From Cymodocea nodosa (Eukaryota; Streptophyta; Magnoliopsida; Alismatales; Cymodoceaceae), in NCBI GenBank assembly GCA_036874045.1, contig CM072343.1:16698001-16762000 (forward strand): DNA of 64,000 bases, written 5' to 3'. Made by a program: the position numbers and the translations under genes. The notes beneath the pieces were generated by a model. The model searched no databases, was not told the origin of the DNA, and saw nothing but the letters and a program-made list of their open reading frames with translations. Shown here in pieces: positions 12,986 to 26,349 of the stretch; position 1 is the stretch's first letter, and the number at the start of each line of letters is the position of its first letter.

Positions 12986-13930
12986 CCTAATAGACAAGTT
13001 TCTGATTTAACTTTTCACAACAATACAGTTACCATATGAATTCAAAAATTATGTCATCACACACTGATATCATGATTGGCACAAGGAAAAATACATCACT
13101 ACTGTCTTACACTTCAATTGGTTTTTAATGAATCCAATGTGCATGAAAAGATATCAAAAATACATTCCTTTCTTAATTAATTCGATATTATACAACTTAT
13201 AACAACTAAAGTTACCACTATTAATGCATTAACTACTAAAAACCAGTACCAAAAATGAACGAAACAATTCATTAGCTTCCTTTGTCGATAGACAATAGTG
13301 TGGTTAACCATGTTACTTGATCAACTTTAGACTCAAACTTGTTAAAACTAGTGTTTAGAATGAAAAAGTGCATAATATTAACGATTAAATGATGGTTAAT
13401 TACATAATATTTAGCTTATCATATGAGAATTAAGCCATTATGTTATAATTGCACTGTTATAAGCTTTAATTAAAGAATCTGCTTAATTTCGTGGAATTAA
13501 TGTTAATTTAGTACATTTCTGAATTGTCACTAAATTGCAGGCTGTGAAATTCTTAAGTATCCAAATTTTCTGTTATTTCGAACAATTATGTTTAGCATAC
13601 CGAACATGTATCGAACAGTAATGTTTTAAAAGAATATTCTATTATTTCCTGAAGTACACATGTCGAAACCATAATGCATGACTTAAATGAACTTTCAGTG
13701 AGTTATCTCTAACTTTCCGAAATTGCAATTGGGCATCGGATAGTTAGACCAGTAACTCTCTGAAATGTTTCTTTTATTATAAAACTGTTGATGACACGTG
13801 TTGAGATCTGGAAGATTGACTTAAGTTATATATCGGTGAGTTATCTGTAACTATCCGAAATGCATCTGAGCATCAGATAGTTAAGTCTGTAAGTATCTGA
13901 AATGCACCTGAGCATCGGATAGTTAAATTT
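12986..13930. other. Spacer between the two 1.4-kb repeats
   Basis: AT-rich, with no gag or pol motifs. Its middle (about 13350-13630) is an inverted copy of 62960-63250. Its right part (13690-13930) carries several TAACTATCCGA / TCGGATAGTTA inverted pairs. If the flanking repeats are LTRs, the internal coding region is missing. Confidence 0.5.
13350..13630 (-). repeat. Dispersed repeat, inverted relative to 62960-63250
   Basis: Read on the minus strand, this segment aligns with 62960-63250. Both contain the CGAAATAACAGAAAAT block (13573-13588 on the minus strand, 63019-63034 on the plus), AATTCTCATATGATAAGCTAAAT and CACTTTTTC next to TCTAAAC. The right-hand copy abuts a copia pol remnant. 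Confidence 0.75.
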
Positions 13931-15352
13931 ATGCACGTGCTTTATAGTTAAATCAACGAAGCAAGTCCGTTGAGTTATCTGTAACTCCACGGACTATTTA
14001 TTTTCTAATATGCCATTGTGGCGATTGCAGAAATAGGACAGTTGGAAGGAAAAAAATCACGATTGCACGTATTGTGCAGGGAGAAGAAATCATCGTCGTT
14101 GATATGAATGAAGGAAATCCAACCGACCATTCAAGCAGAAACAGTTACCACTGAAGAAATATAAAAGAAAAGAAGAAAAAGAAGTAAAGGATGTGTGATC
14201 GATGGGTATGGCCAGTGTGTGTAGAGGAGGATCACCGTCGGTAATTCTCTGAAGTACTACACCAACCATTATCACCACCACCATAATCACCAACCATCGG
14301 AGGTTTGTGAGGATACTTTCCTGATGTCGGGTCGATTCCGAGCCAAACACAGTGTCTAACAACCATTGTGAGGAGTGATCGCATCGCGGGAAGGAAATCC
14401 ATTTTCACCAAGCGCTGACTCATATTTCAGGAGATCGTAAAACTTTTAGCCTTGGTTTCGAGTTGATGCCTGTATAATGAAGAGGAGATCATCTTGCAAT
14501 TCTGGACTCACGATTTTATAGGGAGAGGAGACAGAATTGTAAGTGGTTTAATTTTCAATGGTGTAATCGCGTCGCATGTAGTGACGGAAGTATTTACTGT
14601 TGACTGAGATTACTTTACATTTCACCTTTCGCCCATTTCCATGTTCATATCAAAACAAAAATACCAAAAACAACTTATCTATATTTATATTTTGTATTTG
14701 AGTGTTGTATCGTGATTAATGTTATCTTTGTCAGTGCTGTGATTATTTTATGTTTGTTTTAGTTTTACAGTTTACTGAAATTGGTTCGTTCAAAAGACTT
14801 AAAGATTTTAATAGTTACTGTTTGAATTATCTGAATGTTAGTATTGTCTAATGATAAATCCAATGTTTACTAACATTAAAGAGCTTAATTAATGTTATTT
14901 ACAATCTGTGGAACTGCCCAATGGTTGGCCGAATTCCTCTGTAAATAGCAGTACTAAATAGGAAATGCAAGCTCGTGGAGTTAACTTAAGTCCACGAGGT
15001 TAGTTCGTTGAGTTAGCCATAACTCAACGAACTTTGTCCGTTGAGATACTTGTAACTCAACGGAGAGCTTATTGAATATATAAATTTGATTGTTAAAAAC
15101 AGAACAGTTCTCAATTCTTAAGCAATTCCCTATGGGATCGACCTGTACTTGCACACTAATACAATAGACACTGTGCACTTGCAGTTAAAATACAAATTTG
15201 AATTAATATCTAATTTGTGTGAAAGATTGTTTGTTTACTTCTAAAAAAGGAATAGGCATAAAGATAAATTAACTAAGTAAAAAACAGAAGTTAATAAATC
15301 AAAGTTTTTCTGGTGCATTGCTGGATATCCAAACAAGTTTTCTAATGTCGTG
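13931..15352. repeat. 1.4-kb direct repeat, copy B (LTR-like)
   Basis: Partner of 11592-12985; see that entry for shared landmarks. Each copy carries a matching minus-strand open frame (11762-12016 and 14090-14362) ending in FLHSYQR, which is probably not a gene but shows how alike the copies are. After copy B the sequence becomes unrelated. Confidence 0.7.
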
Positions 15353-15804
15353 CTAGGTAACCATAAAACTAGACTCATATAGTTTAGGCCTATTTAAGGT
15401 TCATCCCTATATATAGATGATGGATGTTGCATGACTATCTCATAGGCTTCTAGTTTTTTCATGTTATGCTCCTCAACCTATTTTCCTTTGAGCCCTTTAG
15501 CTCAACCTCTCCTTCTATATTGTACATGTAGATGTACCTATATTTAATATGCATACATAAACACTAACATCTATTAAACATTTGAGAGACTGACTCTTAG
15601 TTGGGCATGTGGGGTGTCTAATATTTTCCTTATGCATAATTGGAAAACTTACTTGGAATTCTCTAATTAACCTTATCCCCCTTTTTAAGGTATAGATGTT
15701 GTTTGTATGTATCACATTATATTGCACTATAAAATTTTCCTAATTTACCCTTAAAATAGACTAAGTGGTGACTCCTCTTTGAGAGGTAGAAGAATCATTC
15801 CTAA
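15353..15804. other. Intergenic DNA
   Basis: No gene or repeat recognised. It ends with the TAA (15802-15804) that flanks the MITE. Confidence 0.4.
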
Positions 15805-16753
15805 GGGTATGTTTGTGTATATTTCTTGTTTGTAAATAAAATGACAAGAAATGATGAGAAATGGAAATGGTAGGGCATGATAAGAAATATAAGGTCATTT
15901 GTACATTAGATGAAATGATTAGAAAGCAAAAATTGAGATGTTTATGTAATTGTAGGAAATGATAGAAAATATATTATTTAATAATTTTTAAAATATTAAA
16001 TAATAAATTGACAAAAATTACTACTAGCTTGATAAAAATGATAGAAAATTAAAATTTTACTAATTTTTAAAAATTAAATATATTATATTTGAAAAGTAAT
16101 CTTTTAAATATTATAGTATATATTAATATTTCATTAAATATAGATGTAACATGTGAAATAATATATTTGTAATTAACATAAACAACATTGTTCATTATAA
16201 TCTAAATTTTTTTAGAAATAATATGTTAATGTATTATTTAATATTATTAAGTTGTATTGGAATTAATGTTACTTATTTAACATATTATTAAGTTGTTGAA
16301 TATCTTAATATATTATTTATTCTTATAACATTAATGTTATTATATTTTAATGTATTATAATCTAGTATCATTTTTCAACATTATTTTTTATTTTAATCTA
16401 TTATAATTATAATATGTTGTTATTTATTTATTATTATAATTATACTTCTTGATATCATGTTAATGTTATTATTTTAATGTATTATAATTATAATATGTTA
16501 TTTATTATTGTAATTATAATTATATCGATAATTATATATTATTTATTATATGATAAGTCTATATCATTTCCCATCGTTTTTTAAAGGGTGAGGTAAGAAA
16601 TGATGGGAAACATTTTCTTTAATATAGAAGGAAACATCGGGAAATCATCTTCTCCTATTTCTATTAACACAAATACAAGAAATGATGGGAAAACTTTTCT
16701 TGCCATTTCTTTTCCCTCAATTTCCCATTATTTTCCGATCACACAAACCCCCC
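15805..16753. mobile_element. Tourist-like (PIF/Harbinger) MITE, 949 bp
   Basis: The left end GGGTATGTTTGTGT and the right end ACACAAACCCCCC are imperfect inverted repeats. Both are flanked by TAA (15802-15804 and 16754-16756), the target duplication of PIF/Harbinger elements. Subterminal AAGAAATGATGRGAAA motifs recur near both ends. The interior is very AT-rich and non-coding, so it is a non-autonomous element. Confidence 0.75.
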
Positions 16754-16756
16754 TAA

Positions 16757-17603
16757 GTATCCACCCCCATGATGTTAGTTAATTCGCTCTATTAGCGATA
16801 ATGTCATACTTCGCTTGTATAATTGCATCTTATAATTGGATTGCATGATAAGTTTAAAATTCATTTGCATTCACTTCTCATCTACTTTTATATGGTAAAG
16901 TCATCCATTCCTAACATAATTATTTTGTGAATCTTTGACCAACTTCTCTACAATTTCATACAATATGTAATCATCCCATAATCATTAGAAAAGGAAATCA
17001 ACTTGATAATCAAATGGGATAGTTAAGAATTTCTTCAAAACAAAATGTTGGCACTCTCATCCACTTACATCAAATAAAGTACAAGATTGTCACATGCCAA
17101 TTGACAACTTTTCATTTAAGAAAACAACATCATATTCAAACAAGACAATTAATAAAGCATATTACAAGTAAATTACGTTGAAATGACTAGCTAAAATAGA
17201 TAGATGAAAAGTAAATGAAGGAGACAATACCTTCCCTAGCTTCTCCAAAGTTTTTTATGTTAAAATATCTTAAAGATTTCAAACCATTAATAAAGCATTT
17301 TCATGAAGTTTAAACTTATAATCAAAGAAATAATAAAAGACTTCTTAATCATACTAATACATGATTTTGTGTGTAGCTTCTCCAAAACAATCAGATGAGA
17401 AGTAATAAATGTGATGATGGCCTATGGACTTCCACCAATTAATCCTCAAATCACACATCCCAAAGTGTTGGATTCCATCCTTTTCATGTTTGCTATGATA
17501 GGGTCTTCCATGTACTTCCAATCCATGATCTTGTTCTCCAGATTGCTAAGATAGGAGGTCTTTCAATCCATGTCTCTTTTGTGTTTGACCACTACTTGAA
17601 CAT
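16757..17603. other. Intergenic DNA
   Basis: AT-rich, no gene seen. The last five bases (17599-17603, AACAT) are the left flank of the copia element. Confidence 0.4.
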
Positions 17604-18990
17604 TGTTGAGAATTTTATTTTGATGATGTGTATTCAAATGTTTAATTAATCATGTTTAAATCAATTAATTATGTTAGATAAGAAGAAAAATAAAAGACAT
17701 CGATTTATATAGAAAATATCTTAAAGTTATATATTTGTTTGTATTAGATCTGAAAAATGCTAAGTTATATAACATCGTTAAGTTATATTAACTTTTTGTA
17801 CAACTTCTCGTTAAGTTAACATGTGTTTTTACTATTTAGCATGATATGTTTTTTTTACTACATTTATCTATATCATGTATTGTGCACGTAAACAACTCAT
17901 TGAGTTAATGGAATGAAATGTTACAAGTCACGTGAGATATTCATTAAGTTATAGGCTTAAAGGTTAAAAAGTCACATGGGTAACTTGTAGAGTTAGTGAA
18001 TGAAATGATAAATTGTATAATATAACTTGTTAAGTTAGCATTATGTACATGTTGAAATTTAAGTTTATGAATATTCTACTATATCATGTGAGTTGCATAT
18101 ATTTAACTTATTAAGTTAACATAACTACACGTGTTGAGTTGCATAATTGAATATTAAGGCAATGCGTTAGATTAGCATTATAAGCTTAAAAAGTTAATTT
18201 TTACTCATGATAAATATTATTGTTTAAACATTCGATACATGTCATGTGTATGTCACATGCTAAACTCCTTGAGTTATAAATATATTCTATTTTATGCATT
18301 TAATAAGTACTAACACAATAGCTTATTATTACACTTAATGAAAAATTTTGGATGAGAAAGTTTATTTTGTAGGAATTTTTTAGAAGATCTAGAATCGATG
18401 ATTCAAAAAAATTCGAGAGTAAAATATGGAATAGAATGCATGTATTTTAAATTTTGAATTTGAAATTAAAATAGAAGACGTGAAGAGTAGAGATAATCAA
18501 GTCATAAACATGGAAGATATACATGCAATGGAAATTAATTATACAAGGTATATAATTCTTGTTGATCAACACACCCTTACACTCTTACACATATACCCCA
18601 TACACCTCTTAGGAGATAATTCTTAGAAGGAAGAGAATTTAGCAACTTTGGTGAAGAGCAAAATGTTAGATATTTGTCATTGAAGATTTGTAGCAGAAGA
18701 AGAAAAAGAAGGAAAAAAGAGCTTCAAGTAGGGAGAAATGTTTTTTAATTTCGTAATTTAGTTTTTTCTATTTCTATTCATGAAATTTATTAAGTGAAGC
18801 ATTTTATTGTTATATCATTGCACTTAGAATTTTTTAGGAGAGTTGAATTATATATTATAATTGAAACTTTGTATATAAAGTATTAAATAAAAAGTATTTT
18901 AAATTATTTTAATTTGAAGTTTCAATTATAGTTAAAATTGTTGAAAAACACAATTCACCTCCTTCTTATGTAGCATTTTGATTCTCTATA
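17604..18990 (+). repeat. 5' LTR of the copia element
   Basis: Begins TGTTGAG and ends CTCTATA, directly before the primer site; the matching 3' LTR ends in CA. It carries several TAACTC..GAGTTA dyads at 17880-18130. At 1387 bp it is about 280 bp shorter than the 3' LTR, which has an internal 300-bp duplication. Confidence 0.88.
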
Positions 18991-18992
18991 AT

Positions 18993-19008
18993 TTGATATC
19001 AGAGCATA
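18993..19008 (+). promoter_or_regulatory. Primer-binding site (initiator tRNA-Met type)
   Basis: TTGATATCAGAGCATA directly follows the LTR. It differs by little from the usual TGGTATCAGAGC complement of plant initiator tRNA-Met. Confidence 0.75.
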
Positions 19009-19093
19009 GGTTTTAACTTTATTGATTTTAAACTTAATTGATATCGTAGCTTTAATTATTTAAAATCTTATAGGTTGAAATTTCTAAGGTTAG

Positions 19094-22000
19094 ATGACTA
19101 TTGGAAATAGTAACTTTACTTTATATAAAGGTTAGAACTTAAACCATCCTCCTCTATTTGATGGAAAATACTTTGAATATTGAAAATATAGGATGATAAT
19201 CTTTCTTAAAAGTATAGATCACAAGTTATGATTTATGATTTCTAAATCATATACTCCATTAACTACACTTTATAATACTTGGATAGTTACTGAAAAGGAA
19301 AATGAAAATCTAAATGCAAAATGCTTAAATATCTTATTTTGTGTATTAAGTTATGTAAGAGTTAAATTTGTGCTCTTTTATATGCCATTATTCATGTTTT
19401 TTATAGGTTGAATGATATTTAATGCTTAATTATAATTGAAATATCATTATTTTAGCATTAAAGTGATTATGCATGAATATATGCTTAAATAGTCTAAAGT
19501 GCGCAATGTAATCACTTTTATATGATTTTAATGATTATGGAAATGAACTTTGACATTCTAGGAGTTACATCATGTTATTTCATTATATTTACATGAATGT
19601 TTTAATGTTTGATTTAAGTTTTATAGGTGCTATAATAGCAAAATAAAAGGAGAGATGTCTTGACCCTTAGATCGAGATGAAGGATGGAGATTTAATCTCC
19701 ACCAAGGACTTCAAGGCTCGTCTATAAGAAGGGAGTCATTCTAGCCAATGTACGCATCGACCACTCCATTCCAGTTAGCGACGTACTTCATTCCATCTTT
19801 TTCTGGTGCAGCTTCGAAGCTTCCTTCACCTTCCATCAGGACCTCCCATTAGGGTTCGTGGTGGGAGCTTGCAAGAGAGGTGGTTGCAACGGCGAAGCTT
19901 ATTTCAGGTGGTATCTACTAGCCAAAACGTGGACTTTAGGTATGTGGGTGACTCTTCTCCTCTCCATTTCGGGATCTCTCATTAGGATTCGTGGAGTAGA
20001 CTTGGTTGAGAGTTTGGTGGAGGATGTGGAAGGTGTTTTGGTAGAAAACTTCAAGGTATAATGCTTGGTTTGGTCTAATCACCCTTGTTAATATGTGTTT
20101 GTGTTGTCTTGTATTATATTTGTCTACATGAACCATTTGTGTGCTTTTGTGTTTTGCATTGATGATGTAATGACTAACCTTAGTAACTTCGATTTATATT
20201 AGGTTTATCTTGTTTGTAGGATGATAGAAGATATTTTACTTGAGAATGGATGAATGTGTACATATTGTGAATGTGTAAATAGAATGTGAACACTTGTATG
20301 GGTCTATTGTAGAGTTTTGTTGATGAACAGAACTTTGCCCCATTTTGTTGGTTTCATAAATCTTGTTTTCTTTTGTACTTTTGCATGTTTCTTGATTCGT
20401 TTTTATGGTATTTTCAGTGTAGATTAATATTCTTTCATTGTTTGATTTTTTTGGATAGTGTAAGGTTGAGTTTTCGATTTTTGAATTTAAAGTTGCTGCA
20501 GTTTGGCTTACTGCCCTTGAGACAGTGTTTTAAGTCATTTTGCAGATTTAATATCTTGAGTTTTCCTTAATGAAATCGACCTCTGAAAGAAGCTGTGGAT
20601 AGAGTCGTGGGTTCACTTCCAATCACTATAATTTCACGATTTTTCATGAAGATTTCGTGGATTTATGATGTTTTTCCTAACTGGGCGCAATGTTGACTTG
20701 TTCTAGATTATATTGCACTCCTTTGATGAAATAGGTGCCATGAGCACCATAGATGGAATTTCTGTACAGAATCTTTTGGACTTTGAGGTTTCATCATGAT
20801 CCTTCATCCTAGAATTTTACCTAAATTTACCAGGGAGGAAGGAGAAGGATAGCATTTCGTGCTTAATTCCTACAATACAGTCCAGAACAGAGTCTATGTT
20901 TTTCATGCTTGAGGGTGAATTTCTTAGTGTTGGTTTGATTAAACAGGTTGGTGTACATGTCTTGGTGTTTATTTACTTGATAAAATCATGGGAAGTACTT
21001 GAATGCACTAGTCTCTCATTGGAAAATAATGTATATCATGTTTACAATGAGTATTTCAGGATGCTTTTTATAATGTTGTAAACAGCTTTGTTAATATATA
21101 GTTTTGCATTCCAATTATTCTTTGAAACGTGGAGACCTCCATCTATGATAATGGGTGATGGAAGCATATACATCTGAAGAATTCAGATGTATAGTTGGCC
21201 TCCAAATGATCCCATTTGAGGGGAATAAGTCTCATTGGTGGGGTTGTATTTATGTATATGTGTTTATATTCAATCCTTTATAACTTGAGAATTAGATTAG
21301 TGATATTCATTTTGTAGCAAGAGGATATGACTTTTGTCAAATGAGTTTGGATTTATCGTATACCCTAGCTCCCTATGGATCAACTCGTATTTGCATGCTA
21401 CCTACAATAGGCATCATGCACTTGTGGAGTTTATAAATTTAAAACACATGGGTGTTTATTATGGCAACATCTTAATCACGTGCAAGTTATAATTAGTTCG
21501 ATAAAGTGTTTGCATATAAATCTACTTATGAGGTGTGACATGTATTAAAAGTATCATATGAAGGTATTTCTCAAGTTAAAGAGACTAAAATTAATATGTT
21601 AATTCATAAGTATGAACTCTTTAAGATACATGATAATGAAAGTATTTCTAAGATATTTTCTAGATTCCTATATATAATAAATTCTTTAAAATACCTAGGA
21701 AAGAATTTTGAATAAAAGAATTTGGTGAGAAAAATTCTCAAATCCTTAAGTTCAAAATGGTCTCAAAAAGTGACTTCAATTGAAGAATCATGAGACTTAA
21801 ATGTTTATACTATTGATGAACTTATAGGAAACTTGACTACTTATGAAGTTCAATTAAAAGATTCCTTGAGTCACAACTAATTAAAATTGAAGAAAGAAAT
21901 TACCTTTGAAGTAAATTCAGATTTTGCTATATTAATTGATTCTAATGGGTACTTGATTTTGCTCACTAGAAATTCAAAAAAAATGGAAAGCTAAGAGACA

Positions 22001-22951
22001 ACAAAAGAATAGAAAGGACAAGCCCTCATCATCAAAATTTCTGAATGAAAAAGATTCTTCATCTAGGAAGTATGTCTATTATAATTGTAAGAAGCTTAAA
22101 CATCTTTCTCTAAACTATCTTACGAGGAAAAATAAAAAATAAAGTAGGACAAATCATAAGAAGAAGGCTCAGAAAACTCAAAAGAAGTTTTGCAAGAAAA
22201 AAACTTTGAAAGTCACTTGGGATGACACGTTAAAAGAGTCTAAATTTAATGAATCATCATCAAAATCCTCACATTTAGAAGAATAACAAGAGATAGAAGA
22301 TGTTACCAATGTGTGTTTCATGGTAGATGAGTCTAAAGTATTCTGATCCTAAAACTCATATAGATTTAGATTTTGATCAATTATTATGTGTTTATAATGC
22401 ATTATTGCATAAACTTAAAGATTGTAAACTAGAAAATAAGAGTATTAGAAATTTTTTGTCCACTATGGAAAATTTTTTTTCTTTTCCTATCTACAACTTT
22501 AGATAAGTTTAAATGTGATAATGAAAAACATGCTACTGATTTGTATAACTTGAAAATAAATGAATCTGTTTTGCATGAATAAATATAAAATATAAATGTT
22601 GAGAAATTGATAATAGAATCTAAAAATGAAAAATTAAGAGAAAATATAGATGATCTAAATGTAAAAATTGATAAATTAAAATTGAGAGAGCAAGAGTTAA
22701 ATTCCACAATTGATAAGTGGAATTCGAGTCAAACTAAGTTAGAAAAACTAACTAGTACTCCTAGGGTGTTATATAAATTTAGCTTAGGATTTGATTACCT
22801 TGAAGACCTTGAATCTAAAGCCAACAAAGAATTTATTAGTTGTAGTTCAAGCCAATCACAAACTAAAATTCCTTTCATTATGAAACAATGTGATAAATAT
22901 GTAGAAGTAGAAACTTCAAGGGATAAATCATGCAGTAATGATATAAATTAA
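19094..22951 (+). pseudogene. gag of the copia element, broken and interrupted
   Basis: Starts at ATG 19094. The N-terminal half (LFDGKYFEYWKYRM type, near 19160) is followed at 19354 by an inserted solo LTR, then resumes at 21490 in the same frame with the usual gag helices (SYEGISQVKETKINMLIHKY near 21570). A degenerate CCHC knuckle lies near 22075-22130. A Lys/Glu-rich coiled coil spans 22607-22951 (114 codons open). Several stops are present (for example near 19143 and 21540). Confidence 0.8.
19354..21484. mobile_element. Solo LTR (2131 bp) nested in the copia gag
   Basis: Begins TGTAAGAGTT and ends CACGTGCA. The host sequence AGTTA is duplicated exactly on both sides (19349-19353 and 21485-21489). 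Without the insert and one AGTTA, the gag frame is colinear, which confirms the borders. There are no gag or pol motifs inside. The length and the GATCAACTCGTATTTGCATGC...TGCACTTG block near the 3' end fit a Ty3/gypsy-type LTR. It probably arose by recombination between two LTRs that removed the interior. Confidence 0.85.
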
Positions 22952-23516
22952 TGTGATTTGTCTAAATGTACTTCTAACATGATTGTTAATGTTTCTAAAC
23001 ATCTTGTTTTATGTTTTGAAAATTTTGTTACAAATGTTGCAAAAAGTTTCAAATTCTTGTAGTAATTAGAAAATTCAAAAACATGTGTATGAATTTCAAA
23101 GTAAGGGTAAAAGACCCATTTTTGTTTTTGTATATTCTTTATTTGAAAATTTTTGTGCAGAAAAAGATTTTGTATGTATTGATCATTTAAATTCTCATAC
23201 AAAATCTTAGTGTTATCTTATTGAAATGTATGAGCATGACTAAAATAAATTCACTTCTAATAAAAATTGGTTCAGTCTTGGTTATACTATATCTGAAAAT
23301 AAAAAGAATGTTAGTAAAAACAAACATTCCAAAAGTAAGTATGAAGTTAAAGATAAATCAGTAGTACTTATACATAATAAAGTTGTAAATAACAATATAA
23401 ATCTATTCTTAAACAAAAAGAAGAAAAATACTATTAATGAACTTGGTCCTTAGAAACAATAGATACCAAGAAACAGTTGTTCTTAATGTGTTTTGCAAGA
23501 GAAAATAACATCAAGA

Positions 23517-25968
23517 TGGATTTTGGATAGTGGAGCTTCTAGTCACATGACTATATAGAAAAGTCTAATGGAAGACTTAACAAATGCCAAGAAAGGGAGC
23601 GTAACATTTGGAAATAAAAGCAAGGACAAAATCATAGGTATGAGAAATGTTTGAATAACTTTTACATGTGTTATTTCAAATGTGCTATATATAGAAAACT
23701 TAGGATTTAATCTATTGAGTGTTATGCAACTTATTGATAATGAATATTATGTATTGTTTAAAGATAACTTAGGCAAAATTATTGATAAAATTACAGATGA
23801 AACTAAGTTTATAGTTAAAAGAAAAGGTTTTGTTTATATTTTATCTTTACCTTTTGGTGTACTTGATTTAAATTCATATTTATTAACTAAAACTAGTGAA
23901 GCATATCTTTGGTACAGAAGGGTTTGGTATATAAATATAAAACTATTGCATAAATTATCAAGTTAAAATTTAGTAAGCGGTTTACCAAATATTAAATACT
24001 CAAAAGATTTCATGTGTGATACTTGTGAGTTAGGTAAACTTCATAAAAACTCTTTTAAATCCAAAATTGATATATCAAGTAAGAGAGTCTTAGAACTTAT
24101 ACATATTAATTTATTTAGACCAATAAGAACCATCAGTCTTAGTGGTAGACTATATATATTTGTTTTAGTAGATGACTTCTCTAGATACATTTGGATATAT
24201 TTTCTAGTATCGAAAATAGAAGTTTTTGAAAAGTTTAAAATGTTTTGTAATCTTATTTAGAATGAATAAGATGTCTCTATTTAAAAACTGAGGAGTGATC
24301 ATGGTACTAAATTTGACAATGATCAAATAGATAATTACTATAAAGATCTAGGCATTGATCATAGATATTCTTTTCTAAGAGTGCTATCTCAAAATGATGT
24401 TTTTGAGAGAAAGAATCGATCACTTTAGGAAATAGCTAGAATAATGTTAAATGAACATAGATTACCATAAAATATTTAGGTTGAAGTAGTTAATACTACT
24501 TGTTATATTATTAATAGAAGTTATTTAAGACCTCTTGTTAATAAAACTTCTTTTGATATCATGTATGATAGGGTTCTAAAAATTTCCTATATGAATTCTT
24601 TAGTTGTAAAATATTTTATTCTTAATATTAAGGATTAAAGGGTTAAATTTCAAGCCAAAGCAGATGAATGAATTTTTGTAGGTTACTCAACTAGAAATAA
24701 AGCTTATAGAGTTTTTAATAAGACTTCTAAAACCATAAAGGAGACCCTTGATGTGAGTTTTGATGAAAATTCATTCAGGGAGTTAAAATCTGAAGATGAT
24801 AATGATGATATCATTTATCTCCCACCTAGATTTGAAGATGATAAATATCTTGATTATGTGTTTAAATTGAAGAAAACCTTATATGGTTTGAAACAAGCAT
24901 TTAGATCATAGTATGAAAAGTTATCTACTTTTCTTGTAGAACAATGATATATCATGGGAAAAGTAGATTATATTTTGTTTATCAAGAAAATTGATAAAGA
25001 TCATATTGTTCTTCAAATATATATAGATGATATTATCTTTGGAGCAACTTTTAACAAACTAATAAAAATTTTTTTGAAGAAATGACTAGTCAATTTGAAA
25101 TGAGTATGATAAGAGAACTTTTATATTTTCTAGGACTTCAAATTAAGCAAATGGATAAAAATATATTTTTGAATTAGAAAAAATATGTAGTTAATATGCT
25201 CAAGAAATTTAATCTTTTAAATACAAGGATTCATAGAACTCCTATGAGTATATCATTAAAGTTAGATATTGATGACATAAGAAAACCAGTAGATTAGAAA
25301 AATACAGAAGTATGATTGGTTTTTTACTTTATTTAACAGCTAGTAGACCTAATATTATATTTATTGTATATGCTTATGCTAGATTTCAATCTAATTCTAA
25401 AAAGTCACACTTAACTACTATTAAAAGAATTTTTAGATATCTACAAAGAACTAAGAATTTTAAATTGTATTATTCTAAGGATAGTTCAATAAATCTTATA
25501 GGATATACTAATGCTAATTACGTAGGATCTAAGTTAGACAGAAAAAGTACTAGTGACATATGTCAATTATTGGGAAATAATTTAGTATCATGGTTTAGTA
25601 AAAAGTAAAACTACATAGCACTTTCAACCACTAAGGTTGAATATGTTGTTGCTACATTTTGTTATACTCAAATTTTGTAGATGAGACAAACTTTAGAGGA
25701 TTGTGGATTATCTTATGATACTACTGAGATTTATTGTGATAGTAGTTTTGCAATAAATCTTTTTGAAAATTCTGTATTACATTCTAGAGCAAAACATATA
25801 GAGGTTAGACACCATTTCCTAAGGAATAATGTAATTAAAAGTAAAATTAAGTTAGGATTCGTGTCTAGTGAAAATCAATTAGCTGATATTTTTATTAAAT
25901 CTCTAAATGAAAATACATTTAATAACATAAGGCTAAATTTAGCCATTTGTAGGCTTTGTGATGTATAA
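23517..25968 (+). pseudogene. pol of the copia element (protease, integrase, RT, RNase H)
   Basis: Protease: WILDSGASSHMT at 23517-23552, with the catalytic DSG intact. Pre-integrase zinc region near 23910-24060: the first histidines are replaced by tyrosine, while CDTCELGK remains. The integrase core begins near 24100 (VLVDDFSRYIWIYF near 24165). RT: LYGLKQA near 24880 and YIDDIIFG near 25020. RNase H is open at 25312-25608 and 25681-25968, ending with the LADIF-type tail. Multiple in-frame stops and small indels make it non-functional. Confidence 0.9.
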
Positions 25969-26334
25969 AAATGTCAAAACTCTATAAAAATCATTGATGA
26001 TGTTGTTTACCTCTTAGATATTATGTACTTATTGTATATATCTTGGTAATATCTAACTTGGTACATAAGATGTTATATAGCTATAGTGAAATTATTGTAG
26101 TATCTTATCAATTTTACTTGATTTTAACATTTTAGCAAATTTTAAATGGAAATACTTAATTCTTAAAGAAATTCAAAACATTTTTGATATCCTGAAATTT
26201 GATTTGTTGATTTTTAGATCAAAGAAACTGAATATGATCAAAAATAAGTTTAAAGGAGGAGAAGAAATTTTGTTTATGTTGTATGTTGAAAGCAAAATGT
26301 GATTAATTGATTTAATATATATTTTTTGTCATCA

Positions 26335-26349
26335 TCAAAAGGGAGAAAT
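26335..26349 (+). promoter_or_regulatory. Polypurine tract before the 3' LTR
   Basis: AAAAGGGAGAAAT immediately precedes the 3' LTR. It is the plus-strand primer site for copia replication and resembles the AAAGGGGGAGA type tract of Sireviruses. Confidence 0.7.
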
